From: Bacillus_AD sp047238185
Lineage (GTDB): Bacteria > Bacillota > Bacilli > Bacillales > DSM-1321
Reading direction: 5' to 3'
Assembly (NCBI RefSeq): GCF_047238185.1
Contig: NZ_JBDFMI010000001.1
Span: 744,001-808,000, forward strand
DNA length: 64,000 nucleotides
Shown: positions 40,676-50,749 of the stretch, piece after piece
How the letters are laid out: the number at the start of each line of letters is the position of its first letter
Position numbering within the stretch: position 1 is the first letter of the stretch
Notes under the pieces: model-generated
What the model was told of the DNA's origin: nothing
The model's input: only the letters and a program-made list of their open reading frames with translations
The model's database searches: none
Made by a program: the position numbers and the translations under genes

Positions 40676-42511
40676 ATGAATAGAGAAGATAAATTAAAAA
40701 GACAATCGAAAATCCGTAATTTCTCCATTATCGCCCATATTGATCATGGGAAATCTACGTTAGCCGACCGTATCCTGGAAAAGACGAATGCTTTGGCACA
40801 GCGTGAGATGAAAGCGCAGCTGTTGGATTCGATGGATCTTGAAAGGGAACGTGGCATTACCATCAAACTGAATTCCGTACAATTGAAATACAAAGCTTCA
40901 GACGGTGAAGAATATATTTTTCATTTGATTGATACCCCAGGGCATGTCGACTTCACGTACGAGGTTTCACGAAGCCTTGCTGCATGTGAAGGAGCAGTCC
41001 TTGTCGTGGATGCTGCCCAAGGAATAGAAGCGCAGACGCTGGCGAATGTCTATTTGGCTCTGGATAATAATCTGGAAATCCTTCCTGTTATCAATAAAAT
41101 CGACTTGCCAAGCGCAGATCCTGAACGGGTGCGTAAAGAAATAGAGGATGTAATCGGCCTTGATGCTTCTGAAGCAGTGCTGGCTTCTGCAAAAGCAGGC
41201 ATCGGTATTGAAGACATCCTTGAACAGGTCGTTATGCAAGTTCCTGCACCGGAAGGCGATCCCGATGCACCTCTAAAAGCGTTGATCTTTGACTCGTTAT
41301 ACGATGCATACCGCGGTGTTGTCGCTTATATTCGGGTGGTTGACGGCAGCATTAAAGCAGGCGATAAAATTAAAATGATGGCGACCGGCAAAGAATTCGA
41401 AGTCATCGAAGTGGGTGTTTTCACACCTAAATCGACTGTTGTCGATGAATTGAATGTCGGGGATGTCGGCTTCTTGACAGCAGCTATTAAAAACGTCGGC
41501 GATACTCGGGTCGGCGACACAATTACGAATGCTAAAAATGGTGCTACCGAACCGCTTCCTGGTTACCGGAAGTTGAATCCGATGGTTTATTGCGGTTTAT
41601 ATCCAATTGATTCCGCACGCTTCAATGATTTGCGTGAAGCGCTGGAAAAACTGCAATTGAATGATTCTGCGCTTCAATTTGAGCCAGAGACATCCCAAGC
41701 GTTGGGATTTGGTTTCCGTTGCGGCTTCCTAGGACTGCTTCACATGGAAATTATTCAGGAAAGAATTGAGCGCGAGTTTAAAATTGATTTGATCACGACG
41801 GCGCCAAGCGTAATCTACCATGTCAATATGACTGACGGGGAAACGGTTATTGTCGATAATCCATCCAATATGCCGGATCCGCAAAAAATTGAAACAGTTG
41901 AAGAACCTTACGTAAAAGCGACGATGATGGCTCCGAATGATTATGTAGGTGCCATTATGGAACTTTGCCAGGAAAAACGCGGTATCTTTATCGATATGCA
42001 GTATTTGGACGAAACCCGTGTGAGCATCATCTACGAAATGCCGCTATCTGAAATTGTCTACGATTTCTTTGATCAATTGAAATCTTCGACAAAAGGCTAT
42101 GCTTCATTTGATTATGAAATGATCGGCTACAAGCCTTCGAAGCTTGTGAAGATGGATATCCTCCTGAATGGGGAAACAGTCGATGCTTTAAGCTTTATCG
42201 TCCACAGGGACTTCGCATACGACCGTGGCAAAGTAATTGTTGATAAATTAAGGGAGTTAATTCCTAGACAGCAATTCGAAGTGCCTATCCAGGCGGCAAT
42301 CGGGCAAAAAATCATCGCCCGTTCCACCATCAAGGCAATGCGTAAAAATGTACTTGCTAAATGCTACGGCGGTGACATTTCCCGTAAGCGGAAATTGCTT
42401 GAAAAGCAAAAAGAAGGTAAAAAACGTATGAAACAAGTTGGATCTGTCGAAGTTCCCCAGGAAGCATTTATGGCTGTACTGAAAATGGATGATTCAGGTT
42501 CAAAAAAATAA
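40676..42511 (+). CDS. lepA: Elongation factor 4 LepA
   Basis: Translational GTPase acting on stalled or initiating ribosomes. The 611-residue protein has G1 AHIDHGKST at residues 20-28, switch region RERGITIK near 59, G3 DTPGH near 85, G4 NKIDLP near 139, and the C-terminal LepA domain ending in LLEKQKEGKKRMKQVGSVEVPQEAFM. CAGGAGTG lies before the ATG and a terminator follows. Confidence 0.98.
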   Translation: MNREDKLKRQSKIRNFSIIAHIDHGKSTLADRILEKTNALAQREMKAQLLDSMDLERERGITIKLNSVQLKYKASDGEEYIFHLIDTPGHVDFTYEVSRSLAACEGAVLVVDAAQGIEAQTLANVYLALDNNLEILPVINKIDLPSADPERVRKEIEDVIGLDASEAVLASAKAGIGIEDILEQVVMQVPAPEGDPDAPLKALIFDSLYDAYRGVVAYIRVVDGSIKAGDKIKMMATGKEFEVIEVGVFTPKSTVVDELNVGDVGFLTAAIKNVGDTRVGDTITNAKNGATEPLPGYRKLNPMVYCGLYPIDSARFNDLREALEKLQLNDSALQFEPETSQALGFGFRCGFLGLLHMEIIQERIEREFKIDLITTAPSVIYHVNMTDGETVIVDNPSNMPDPQKIETVEEPYVKATMMAPNDYVGAIMELCQEKRGIFIDMQYLDETRVSIIYEMPLSEIVYDFFDQLKSSTKGYASFDYEMIGYKPSKLVKMDILLNGETVDALSFIVHRDFAYDRGKVIVDKLRELIPRQQFEVPIQAAIGQKIIARSTIKAMRKNVLAKCYGGDISRKRKLLEKQKEGKKRMKQVGSVEVPQEAFMAVLKMDDSGSKK

Positions 42512-42520
42512 AACGATCAT

Positions 42521-42558
42521 AAAGGCTAGAAAAGGGTCTCCTTGGCTAGCCTTTTTTT
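42521..42558 (+). terminator. Terminator after lepA
   Basis: An AAAGGCTAG / CTAGCCTTT stem is followed by TTTT. Confidence 0.88.
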
Positions 42559-42674
42559 ATATACGGCGCAATAATCCAGTTTCGATTAAGACGGCCTAGC
42601 AGGAAAGCAGGCTTTTGAGTTGTATGCCGTTTTTGTTTTCGTATAGACTGATAGAACGGAAAAGGAGTGATTCG

Positions 42675-43817
42675 ATGATAAAAGGTGCATATATTCACAT
42701 TCCGTTTTGTGAGCATATTTGTCATTATTGTGATTTTAATAAAATGTTTTTAAAGGGGCAACCTGTTGATCGATATCTGGAACTATTGAAGAAAGAAATG
42801 GAATTAACGTTAGCGAAAGTGCCTACATCCCGTTTGACGACGATTTATGTCGGTGGCGGAACGCCTACATCCTTAAATGAAAAGCAGTTGGGCTATTTGT
42901 GCGAGAGCGTTGAAGAGGTTCTTCCCTTTGACAGAGACCGGCTAGAGTATACGTTTGAAGCGAATCCTGGAGATTTGTCATTGGAAAAAATGAAAATACT
43001 GAAAGAGTACGGTGTCAACCGCATTAGTTTTGGTGTGCAGTCCTTTCAAGAAAACCTTTTGAAAGTTATAGGGAGAACCCACAAAGTGAGCGAGGTATAC
43101 GATTCGATTGAAAAAGCGAGGAAAGCGGGCTTTGAGAATATAACAATCGATTTAATGTATGGTTTGCCACAACAAACGATGCAGGATTTTAAGGAATCCC
43201 TGCAAAAGGCATTCGAGCTCGAACTGCCCCATTATTCGAGTTACTCGTTAATTGTTGAACCGAAAACCGTTTTTTATAATTTAATGCAGAAAGATGCACT
43301 TCGCCTTCCGACACAAGATGCTGAAGCGGAAATGTATGAACTATTAATGGATGAAATGGAGAAGCATGGCCTGCATCAATATGAAATCAGCAATTTTGCC
43401 AAAGCTGGATATGAAAGCCAGCATAATCTGACCTATTGGAATAATGATTATTATTATGGGTTTGGTGCTGGAGCGCATGGGTATATTGTAGGGGATAGGG
43501 TCTCTAATCATGGGCCGTTAAAGAAATATATGACTCCGCTTGAGGCTGGGGAATTGCCGAGGCTTGAAGTTCATCCCGTACCCATGAACGAGCAAATGGA
43601 AGAAGAAATGTTTCTTGGTTTGCGAAAAATACAGGGCGTTTCGAGGGAAACGTTTTTGAAACGCTATAAAATGGATATGTCGGATGTTTTTCATCAGCAA
43701 TTAGAAGAATTGCTAAAAAGGGACTTGGTCAGATTTGAAAACGGGTATTTACAGTTAACGAGACAGGGCAAATTATTGGGCAATGAAGTCTTTCAATCCT
43801 TTATTGGAATTGGGTAA
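42675..43817 (+). CDS. hemW: Heme chaperone HemW (radical SAM)
   Basis: Radical SAM protein of the HemN-like family. The 380-residue protein has CEHICHYCDF near residue 12 (Cx3Cx2C) and lacks the fourth cysteine found in true coproporphyrinogen dehydrogenases, so it is a heme-binding chaperone rather than an oxidase. TIYVGGGTPTSL and TFEANPGDL are SAM and substrate motifs. ATG 42675 follows AAAGGAGTG; the longer frame to 42615 has no site. In B. subtilis it precedes hrcA. Confidence 0.94.
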   Translation: MIKGAYIHIPFCEHICHYCDFNKMFLKGQPVDRYLELLKKEMELTLAKVPTSRLTTIYVGGGTPTSLNEKQLGYLCESVEEVLPFDRDRLEYTFEANPGDLSLEKMKILKEYGVNRISFGVQSFQENLLKVIGRTHKVSEVYDSIEKARKAGFENITIDLMYGLPQQTMQDFKESLQKAFELELPHYSSYSLIVEPKTVFYNLMQKDALRLPTQDAEAEMYELLMDEMEKHGLHQYEISNFAKAGYESQHNLTYWNNDYYYGFGAGAHGYIVGDRVSNHGPLKKYMTPLEAGELPRLEVHPVPMNEQMEEEMFLGLRKIQGVSRETFLKRYKMDMSDVFHQQLEELLKRDLVRFENGYLQLTRQGKLLGNEVFQSFIGIG

Positions 43818-43822
43818 AAACG

Positions 43823-43856
43823 TTGACAATGCATGTGCATTTTGATAACTTATTAA
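43823..43856 (+). promoter_or_regulatory. SigA promoter of hrcA-grpE-dnaK
   Basis: TTGACA at 43823-43828; the -10 is within 43846-43856 (TAACTT at 17-base spacing, or TATTAA slightly later). It lies directly before the CIRCE operator. Confidence 0.75.
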
Positions 43857-43862
43857 TTAGAA

Positions 43863-43889
43863 TTAGCACTCGACGAAGAAGAGTGCTAA
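43863..43889 (+). promoter_or_regulatory. CIRCE operator (HrcA binding site)
   Basis: A perfect inverted repeat TTAGCACTC-N9-GAGTGCTAA, the HrcA operator. By the known mechanism HrcA bound here represses the operon, and GroEL supply sets HrcA activity. It lies 15 bases before the hrcA ATG and also overlaps the leader. Confidence 0.98.
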
Positions 43890-43904
43890 CAGAGGTGATC
43901 ATAC

Positions 43905-44936
43905 ATGCTAACTGAACGACAATTGTTGATTCTTCAAGTAATTGTAGATGACTTTATCCAATCGGCGCAACCAGTTGGTTCTAGAAGCTTATCGAAAAAG
44001 AGCGAGATCACATTTAGCTCCGCTACGATTCGCAATGATATGGCTGACTTGGAAGAACTTGGTTTTATCGAGAAAACACATACCTCTTCCGGTAGGGTCC
44101 CGTCTGAAAAAGGATATCGCTATTATGTCGATCATCTTTTAACACCTAAGTTGGTTACCGGGAACGAATTTCAAAAATTGAATTCCCTATTTGCGGATAA
44201 GATTTATGAGCTGGAACAAGTTGTCCAGAAGTCGGCCCAAATATTATCGGAAATCACCAACTATACAGCTATTGTTCTTGGCCCAAAAGTGTTGGATAAC
44301 AAGCTGAAAAAGATTTCACTTGTACCTCTTAATGAGGAAACAGCAGTTGCTTTAATAGTGACTGATTCCGGACATGTAGAGAACAAACTTATTACGTTGC
44401 CGCCGAATATGGACGGCAGTCAGATTGAAAAAATTGTCAATATCTTGAATGATCAGCTTGTAGGCGTACCGCTTATCGAGTTGCCGAATAAAATTAAGAA
44501 TGAAGTGGCCAACTTGTTTGCTAAACATGTGAACCAATACGGGCATATGTTGAGATCGTTGGAACAAACATTGGCGATATCCCCTGATGAGAAGCTTTTC
44601 TTCGGAGGAAAAACCAATATGCTGAGACAGCCGGAATTTCATGATATCGAAAAAGTAAGGCTTTTGCTCGGCATGATTGAACACGAAAAGGAATTGTACC
44701 GACTCATGGTCCAGAACCCAGGCGGGATTACAGTGAAAATAGGCAGTGAAAATAATGATCCGGCAATGGAAAACTGCAGTCTGATCACTGCGACTTATTC
44801 AATTGCGAATGACCAGGTTGGAAGTATCGCCATTCTCGGTCCGACGAGAATGGACTATTCACGAGTCATTTCATTGCTACAATCATTCTCCCATGACTTT
44901 TCCATGGTGCTTACCAAGTTGTATCAAAAAGGATAG
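43905..44936 (+). CDS. hrcA: Heat-inducible transcription repressor HrcA
   Basis: Represses its own operon (and probably groESL elsewhere) through CIRCE. The 343-residue protein has the N-terminal winged helix (MLTERQLLILQVIVDDFIQS, ATIRNDMADLEELGFIEKTHTSSGRVPSEKGYR near 40-72) and the GAF-like and inserted dimerisation domains. It sits behind its own operator, a closed feedback loop. Confidence 0.97.
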   Translation: MLTERQLLILQVIVDDFIQSAQPVGSRSLSKKSEITFSSATIRNDMADLEELGFIEKTHTSSGRVPSEKGYRYYVDHLLTPKLVTGNEFQKLNSLFADKIYELEQVVQKSAQILSEITNYTAIVLGPKVLDNKLKKISLVPLNEETAVALIVTDSGHVENKLITLPPNMDGSQIEKIVNILNDQLVGVPLIELPNKIKNEVANLFAKHVNQYGHMLRSLEQTLAISPDEKLFFGGKTNMLRQPEFHDIEKVRLLLGMIEHEKELYRLMVQNPGGITVKIGSENNDPAMENCSLITATYSIANDQVGSIAILGPTRMDYSRVISLLQSFSHDFSMVLTKLYQKG

Positions 44937-45035
44937 AAGTGGAGATATTGATTAAAGGGTGCCAGCCACCCCTCCATTCTTATTCATTTTATTAATTATA
45001 AATAGATTTTAGGTTTTTATAGGGAGGTGAGCCGC

Positions 45036-45638
45036 ATGTCAGAAGAAAAGAAAAACACACTTCAAGACGAAACAACAGCTACTGGCAATGAACAGGTTGA
45101 AGAGATTTTTGCTGAAGGCGAAAAAGCCGATGACAGCGCAAAGACTCAGCCTGAAACAAATGAAACTTTACAGCAATTAAATGAAGCTAATGAAACCATT
45201 AAAGAATTATCGGCTAAGGTTGAGGAATGGGAAAACCGTTATTTGAGACTGCAAGCTGATTTTGATAATGCAAGAAGAAGAGCTAAATTGGATTTGGAAT
45301 CTGCACAGAAATACCGCGTCCAAAGCTTGGCGTCCGAATTGCTTCAATCATTGGACAACTTTGAGAGAGCTCTTGATATCAACACTGAAAATGAAGAAAC
45401 CAAGAGTATTCTTCAAGGATTGGACATGGTTTACAGAGGGATTGTCACTGCATTGAAGCAAGAAGGTGTAGAGGCGATTGAAGCTGTAGGGCAAGAATTC
45501 GATCCGAACCTTCATCAGGCTGTCCTTCAAGTGAATGATGAAGAATATGAATCCAATACAGTAGTCGAAGAGCTGCAAAAAGGGTATAGATTGAAAGATC
45601 GTGTCCTTAGACCATCTATGGTAAAAGTGAATCAATAA
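45036..45638 (+). CDS. grpE: Nucleotide exchange factor GrpE
   Basis: Co-chaperone that releases ADP from DnaK. The 200-residue protein has an acidic disordered N-terminus, a long coiled coil (about residues 50-100, NRYLRLQADFDNARRRAKLDLES) and a C-terminal beta domain ending GYRLKDRVLRPSMVKV. ATG 45036 follows GGGAGGTG; an in-frame GTG at 45027 overlaps that site. Thirty-two bases separate it from dnaK. Confidence 0.96.
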   Translation: MSEEKKNTLQDETTATGNEQVEEIFAEGEKADDSAKTQPETNETLQQLNEANETIKELSAKVEEWENRYLRLQADFDNARRRAKLDLESAQKYRVQSLASELLQSLDNFERALDINTENEETKSILQGLDMVYRGIVTALKQEGVEAIEAVGQEFDPNLHQAVLQVNDEEYESNTVVEELQKGYRLKDRVLRPSMVKVNQ

Positions 45639-45670
45639 AGAGTACATACTTTATTAGGAGGTAATATAAA

Positions 45671-47506
45671 ATGAGTAAAATCATCGGTATTGACTTAGGT
45701 ACTACAAATTCATGCGTGGCAGTATTGGAAGGCGGAGAAGCGAAAGTAATCCCTAATCCAGAGGGCAATCGCACAACACCATCTGTCGTAGCATTTAAAA
45801 ATGGTGAAAGACAGGTCGGTGAGGTAGCAAAACGCCAATCTATCACAAACCCTAATACAATTTCATCCGTTAAACGCCATATGGGTACAAACCATAAAGA
45901 AACAGTCGACGGCAAAGACTATTCTCCACAAGAAATTTCAGCTATCATCCTTCAGCACTTGAAGGGCTATGCTGAAGAATACCTAGGGGAAAAAGTGACT
46001 AAAGCGGTTATTACAGTTCCAGCTTATTTCAACGATGCGGAACGCCAAGCTACTAAAGATGCAGGGCAAATTGCCGGGTTGGATGTTGAACGTATCATCA
46101 ATGAACCAACTGCAGCAGCACTTGCATATGGTATGGATAAAACAGATGAAGATCAAACCATCCTTGTTTTTGACCTTGGAGGCGGTACCTTCGACGTATC
46201 TATCCTTGAATTGGGAGACGGCGTTTTCGAAGTGAAGTCAACTGCTGGAGACAACCGTCTAGGCGGAGATGATTTCGACCAAGTGATTATTGACTACTTG
46301 GTCGAACAATTCAAAAAAGAAAACGGCATTGACCTTTCAAAAGATAAAATGGCATTGCAACGTTTGAAAGACGCTGCTGAAAAAGCGAAAAAAGATCTTT
46401 CTGGCGTAACATCCACTCAAATTTCATTGCCGTTCATTACTGCTGGTGAAGCCGGTCCTTTACACTTAGAGGTAAGCTTAACAAGAGCTAAATTCGAAGA
46501 ACTGTCACACAGCTTAATCGAACGCACAATGGGGCCAACTCGCCAAGCGATTAAAGACGCTGGTTTAAGCGCTTCTGAAATTGATAAAATCATCCTTGTC
46601 GGCGGTTCAACCCGTATTCCTGCTGTACAAGAAGCTGTGCGCAAGGAAACAGGCAAAGAGCCTCATAAAGGCGTAAACCCGGATGAAGTAGTAGCAATGG
46701 GTGCTGCTATCCAAGGTGGAGTACTTACTGGTGATGTGAAAGATGTTGTCCTTCTTGACGTTACACCTTTATCATTAGGTATCGAAACAATGGGCGGCGT
46801 ATTCACTAAGTTGATCGACCGCAATACAACGATCCCAACAAGCAAATCACAAGTTTTCTCTACTGCGGCTGACAGCCAAACGGCAGTTGACATCCATGTG
46901 CTTCAAGGTGAACGCCAAATGGCTGCAGACAACAAAACATTGGGCCGTTTCCAATTGACGGATATTCCGCCTGCTCCACGAGGCATTCCGCAAATTGAAG
47001 TATCATTCGATATCGATAAAAACGGTATTGTGAATGTACGTGCAAAAGATCTTGGAACAAATAAGGAACAAGCAATCACGATTAAATCTTCTTCAGGTTT
47101 ATCTGAAGATGAAATCGACCGCATGGTAAAAGAAGCGGAAGAGAATGCTGAAGCAGACAAGAAGCGTAAAGAAGAAGTGGAACTTCGCAATGAAGCTGAC
47201 CAACTTGTTTTCGCTACAGAAAAAACACTAAAAGAACTTGAAGGCAAAGTCGATGCTTCAGAAGTTGAAAAAGCAAATGAAGCTAAAGATGCGCTAAAAG
47301 AAGCAATCGAGAAAAATGAAATTGAAGATATCCGTGCGAAGAAAGATGCTTTGAATGAAATCGTACAAAATCTTACAGTGAAACTTTATGAAGAAGCTGC
47401 CAAAGCACAGCAAGCTGCTGAAGGCGCGGAAGGCCAAGAGGCTGGCGGAGATGATAACGTAGTCGATGCAGAATTCACTGAAGTGGACGATAAAGATAAG
47501 AAGTAA
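45671..47506 (+). CDS. dnaK: Chaperone DnaK (Hsp70)
   Basis: ATP-driven chaperone. The 611-residue protein has GIDLGTTNS near residue 6, the nucleotide-domain motifs VFDLGGGTFDVSILEL near 165 and ILVGGSTRIPAVQ near 307, then the linker VVLLDVTPLSLGIETMGG. The substrate domain, helical lid and acidic EEVD-like tail (DAEFTEVDDKDKK) follow. AGGAGG lies before the ATG. Read with grpE and hrcA as a CIRCE operon; a partial terminator follows. Confidence 0.98.
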   Translation: MSKIIGIDLGTTNSCVAVLEGGEAKVIPNPEGNRTTPSVVAFKNGERQVGEVAKRQSITNPNTISSVKRHMGTNHKETVDGKDYSPQEISAIILQHLKGYAEEYLGEKVTKAVITVPAYFNDAERQATKDAGQIAGLDVERIINEPTAAALAYGMDKTDEDQTILVFDLGGGTFDVSILELGDGVFEVKSTAGDNRLGGDDFDQVIIDYLVEQFKKENGIDLSKDKMALQRLKDAAEKAKKDLSGVTSTQISLPFITAGEAGPLHLEVSLTRAKFEELSHSLIERTMGPTRQAIKDAGLSASEIDKIILVGGSTRIPAVQEAVRKETGKEPHKGVNPDEVVAMGAAIQGGVLTGDVKDVVLLDVTPLSLGIETMGGVFTKLIDRNTTIPTSKSQVFSTAADSQTAVDIHVLQGERQMAADNKTLGRFQLTDIPPAPRGIPQIEVSFDIDKNGIVNVRAKDLGTNKEQAITIKSSSGLSEDEIDRMVKEAEENAEADKKRKEEVELRNEADQLVFATEKTLKELEGKVDASEVEKANEAKDALKEAIEKNEIEDIRAKKDALNEIVQNLTVKLYEEAAKAQQAAEGAEGQEAGGDDNVVDAEFTEVDDKDKK

Positions 47507-47544
47507 GCATCTTGATCGTTAGAAAATAAGATAGAGAAGCAGAA

Positions 47545-47582
47545 AAAAGTCAAAGTCATTATTTACAGGCTTTGACTTTTTT
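47545..47582 (+). terminator. Terminator between dnaK and dnaJ
   Basis: An AAAAAGTCAAAG / CTTTGACTTTTT stem with a 13-base loop ends in T. It suggests dnaJ is at least partly uncoupled from dnaK. Confidence 0.8.
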
Positions 47583-47700
47583 CAAGTTCTTTGCGGTTGC
47601 ATTCTCATATACAGGGGAAGATGGGCAGGTTTCATATTGCAACCAATAAGGGCTAAATGATAAAATAACATTTATGTGAAGAATCGGGAGTTGAAAGCTT

Positions 47701-48837
47701 ATGAGTAAGAGAGACTATTATGAAGTGTTGGGCGTCAGCAAAACTGCTTCTAAAGATGAAATAAAAAAGGCATATCGTAAACTTTCAAAGCAATATCATC
47801 CGGACATTAATAAAGCGGAAGATGCTGCAGATAAGTTCAAAGAAATCAAGGAAGCGTATGAAGTCCTAAGCGATGACCAGAAAAAGGCACAGTATGATCA
47901 GTTTGGACATACCGATCCTAATCAAGGCTTTGGCGGTGGAGGCTTCGGCGGCGATTTCGGCGGCGGTGGCTTTGGCGGTTTTGAAGATATCTTCAGTACT
48001 TTCTTCGGCGGTGGAGGCGGAAGAAGACGCGATCCTAACGCTCCTCGCCAAGGTTCGGATTTACAATATACGATGACTATTTCCTTCGAGGATGCTGTCT
48101 TCGGTAAAGAAACAACGATTGAAATCCCCCGTGAGGAAGAGTGTGATACATGCCATGGGTCCGGGGCGAAACCTGGAACGAAGAGTGAAACATGTTCATA
48201 CTGTAGCGGAAGCGGACAAATCAACGTTGAGCAAAATACGCCTTTCGGCCGCATCGTCAATAGAACTACTTGTAAACACTGTCAAGGAACCGGGAAAATC
48301 ATCCCTCACAAATGTTCAACTTGCGGCGGTACAGGAAGAGTCAAAAAGAGAAAGAAAATCTCGATCAAGGTTCCGGCAGGCATTGACGATGGTCAGCAAT
48401 TACGCGTTTCCGGACAGGGTGAACCTGGTGTGAATGGCGGTCCGGCAGGTGACCTATTTGTCGTATTCCATGTGAAATCACATGAATTCTTTGAGCGTGA
48501 CGGCGACGATGTTTATTGTGAAGTTCCTTTGACCTTTGTCCAAGCTGCGTTGGGAGATGAAATTGAAGTTCCGACGTTGCATGGAAAAGTATCCCTTAAA
48601 ATACCTGCAGGCACTCAAACGGGAACTCGCTTCCGCTTGAAAGGGAAAGGTGTTCCAAATGTGAGAGGGTATGGTCAAGGCGATCAGCATATCATTGTAA
48701 AGTTGGTTACACCGAAGAAATTGAGCGATAAACAAAAACAATTGCTCCGTGAGTATGCAGAAATCAGCGGAGAAGCGTATGATGAGCAAGAAGACGGCTT
48801 CTTTGCCAAAATGAAGCGTGCTTTCAAAGGAGAATAA
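47701..48837 (+). CDS. dnaJ: Chaperone DnaJ (Hsp40)
   Basis: Stimulates DnaK ATPase and delivers substrates. The 378-residue class A J protein has the J domain with HPD at residues 33-35 and a Gly/Phe region (75-105). A zinc-binding part carries four CxxCxGxG repeats (CDTCHGSG, CSYCSGSG, CKHCQGTG, CSTCGGTG, about 147-215), and the C-terminal barrels follow. It lies 194 bases behind dnaK with a terminator in the gap. Confidence 0.98.
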   Translation: MSKRDYYEVLGVSKTASKDEIKKAYRKLSKQYHPDINKAEDAADKFKEIKEAYEVLSDDQKKAQYDQFGHTDPNQGFGGGGFGGDFGGGGFGGFEDIFSTFFGGGGGRRRDPNAPRQGSDLQYTMTISFEDAVFGKETTIEIPREEECDTCHGSGAKPGTKSETCSYCSGSGQINVEQNTPFGRIVNRTTCKHCQGTGKIIPHKCSTCGGTGRVKKRKKISIKVPAGIDDGQQLRVSGQGEPGVNGGPAGDLFVVFHVKSHEFFERDGDDVYCEVPLTFVQAALGDEIEVPTLHGKVSLKIPAGTQTGTRFRLKGKGVPNVRGYGQGDQHIIVKLVTPKKLSDKQKQLLREYAEISGEAYDEQEDGFFAKMKRAFKGE

Positions 48838-48860
48838 ATCTTACAGGAGTTGGTAGTACA

Positions 48861-49799
48861 ATGAAGTGGTCTGAAATAGCAATCCATACAACAAATGAAG
48901 CGGTTGAACCGATATCGAATATTCTTCATGAAGCGGGGGCAAGTGGCGTCGTAATTGAAGACCGGGAAGACCTTTTTAAAGAAAGAGAAGATCAGTTCGG
49001 GGAAATCTACCAGCTGAATCCTGCTGATTATCCTGAAGAAGGCGTTGTGATGAAAGCGTACTTGCCTGTCACCAGCTTCCTTGGAGAAACGGTTGAAGGC
49101 ATTAAAGAAACGATTAATAATTTGATGATTTATGATATTGATCTTGGATTGAATAATGTCAGTATTTCTGAAGTAAATGAAGAGGAATGGGCGACTGCCT
49201 GGAAAAAATACTATCACCCGGTCAAAATTTCTGAACGTTTTACCATTGTTCCTACATGGGAGGAATATGAACCGGTATCGAGTGATGAATTGATTATAGA
49301 ATTGGATCCGGGAATGGCATTCGGAACAGGTACGCACCCAACTACTGTCATGTGCATTCAGGCGCTTGAGTCAATTGTCAAGGAAGGCAATACAGTTGTT
49401 GATGTAGGCACCGGTTCAGGTGTGTTAAGTATTGCTGCAGCCATGCTTGGGGCATCCCATGTTGAAGCATTGGATCTTGATGAAGTGGCGGTCCGTTCAG
49501 CCAAATTGAATATTAAGCTGAATAAAGTGCAAGATGTTGTCAATGTATCGCAGAATAATCTCCTGGATGGAGTGGACGGCGTCCAAGATGTCGTTGTAGC
49601 CAATATCCTAGCTGAAGTGATTATGCGCTTTACAGATGATGTGGCAAGTGCACTAAAAACTGGAGGATATTTTATTTCTTCAGGAATTATTCAGCCGAAA
49701 AAGAATGACGTGAAGGAAGCTCTTCACAATTCAGGTTTCGACATTATTGAAACGATCGAGATGGAAGACTGGGTCGCATTTATTGCCCAAAAAAGATAA
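48861..49799 (+). CDS. prmA: Ribosomal protein L11 methyltransferase PrmA
   Basis: SAM-dependent methylation of ribosomal protein L11. The 312-residue protein has the N-terminal L11-recognition domain (SEIAIHTTNEAVEPISNIL) and a class I methyltransferase fold with ELDPGMAFGTGTHPTTVMCIQALE near residue 150, DVGTGSGVLSIAAAMLGA near 182 and VVANILAEVI near 244. It follows dnaJ after 23 bases, with ACAGGAGTTGG before the ATG. Confidence 0.96.
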   Translation: MKWSEIAIHTTNEAVEPISNILHEAGASGVVIEDREDLFKEREDQFGEIYQLNPADYPEEGVVMKAYLPVTSFLGETVEGIKETINNLMIYDIDLGLNNVSISEVNEEEWATAWKKYYHPVKISERFTIVPTWEEYEPVSSDELIIELDPGMAFGTGTHPTTVMCIQALESIVKEGNTVVDVGTGSGVLSIAAAMLGASHVEALDLDEVAVRSAKLNIKLNKVQDVVNVSQNNLLDGVDGVQDVVVANILAEVIMRFTDDVASALKTGGYFISSGIIQPKKNDVKEALHNSGFDIIETIEMEDWVAFIAQKR

Positions 49800-49991
49800 A
49801 TAGGCTGTTTGCTGAAAGAGCAAAGGGCCCTATAGCTATAAAACGCCGCGCATCCCATGTATGGACACGTTCCTGGCCGTTAATACTGATTAGTGGACAT
49901 GAATTTCTCTAGCATCGGGCGTGGCTCTTTTTTATGTGTATTACTGCAGGAACTATGGTGGACATTATTTTTGTATGGGTGGATTGAGGAG

Positions 49992-50744
49992 ATGCAGCGT
50001 TATTTTGTACCGGCGAACCAATTAAGCGGCCAAACGGTAAGTATTATGGGCGACGACAGGCACCATATCGCAAATGTATTGAGGATGACTGTTAATGAAC
50101 AGGTCTTATGCACATTCGACGATGAAAGAACTGCTTTAGTGGAAATAGAAGAAATTACCAATGAAGCGATCCAGGGAAAAGTAATAAAATGGATTGATGA
50201 ACAAAAGGAACTGCCTGTCCATGTGACCATTGTGAGCGGTTTGCCTAAAGGGGATAAATTGGAGTATATTGTCCAAAAAGGAACAGAGTTGGGAGCAAGA
50301 TCATTTATCCCTTTTATAACGGACCGTTCTATTGTGAAGTGGGATCATAAAAAGGCGCAGAAAAAAACGGAAAGACTGCAAAAAATCGCGAAGGAAGCGG
50401 CGGAGCAATCACATCGCACACATGTGCCTTCAGTTGAAGCTCCAATGGCACTTCCGCAGCTTTTAGATGCAGCTGCCGATTTTGACTTCCTGCTTGTAGC
50501 TTATGAAGAAGAAGCGAAACAAGGAGAAAAAAGCGCTTTGCATAAATCGTTCGAGATGATGAAGCCTGGCGCTTCTGTTATAGTAGTCTTTGGGCCTGAA
50601 GGCGGGCTGACAGAAAAAGAAGTGGCAGCCTTAAAGAATGCCGGTTTTACGGCATGCGGGCTGGGACCAAGAATTTTACGGACTGAAACAGCGCCACTTT
50701 ATGTATTATCTGCTGTTTCGTATCATTTAGAATTAATGGGGTGA
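49992..50744 (+). CDS. rsmE: 16S rRNA m3U1498 methyltransferase RsmE
   Basis: SPOUT-type methyltransferase for uridine 1498 of 16S rRNA. The 250-residue protein has an N-terminal PUA-like part (RYFVPANQLSGQ, DDRHHIANVLRM), then LEYIVQKGTELGARSFIPF near 92 and the knot motif VVFGPEGGLTEKEVAALKNAGF with LGPRILRTETAPLYVLSAV. ATG 49992 follows TTGAGGAG; the longer frame from 49893 encodes a non-conserved hydrophobic stretch and has no site. The gap of about 190 bases after prmA shows no other gene. Confidence 0.94.
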   Translation: MQRYFVPANQLSGQTVSIMGDDRHHIANVLRMTVNEQVLCTFDDERTALVEIEEITNEAIQGKVIKWIDEQKELPVHVTIVSGLPKGDKLEYIVQKGTELGARSFIPFITDRSIVKWDHKKAQKKTERLQKIAKEAAEQSHRTHVPSVEAPMALPQLLDAAADFDFLLVAYEEEAKQGEKSALHKSFEMMKPGASVIVVFGPEGGLTEKEVAALKNAGFTACGLGPRILRTETAPLYVLSAVSYHLELMG

Positions 50745-50749
50745 AGAGA

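Noticed and set aside
48684..49337. 217-codon minus-strand frame opposite dnaJ and prmA
   Set aside because: Shadow of two strongly conserved genes; no ribosome binding site.
49800..49991. Possible gene or promoter in the prmA-rsmE gap
   Set aside because: The in-frame extension of rsmE is not conserved-looking and no clear promoter hexamers or hairpin were found.
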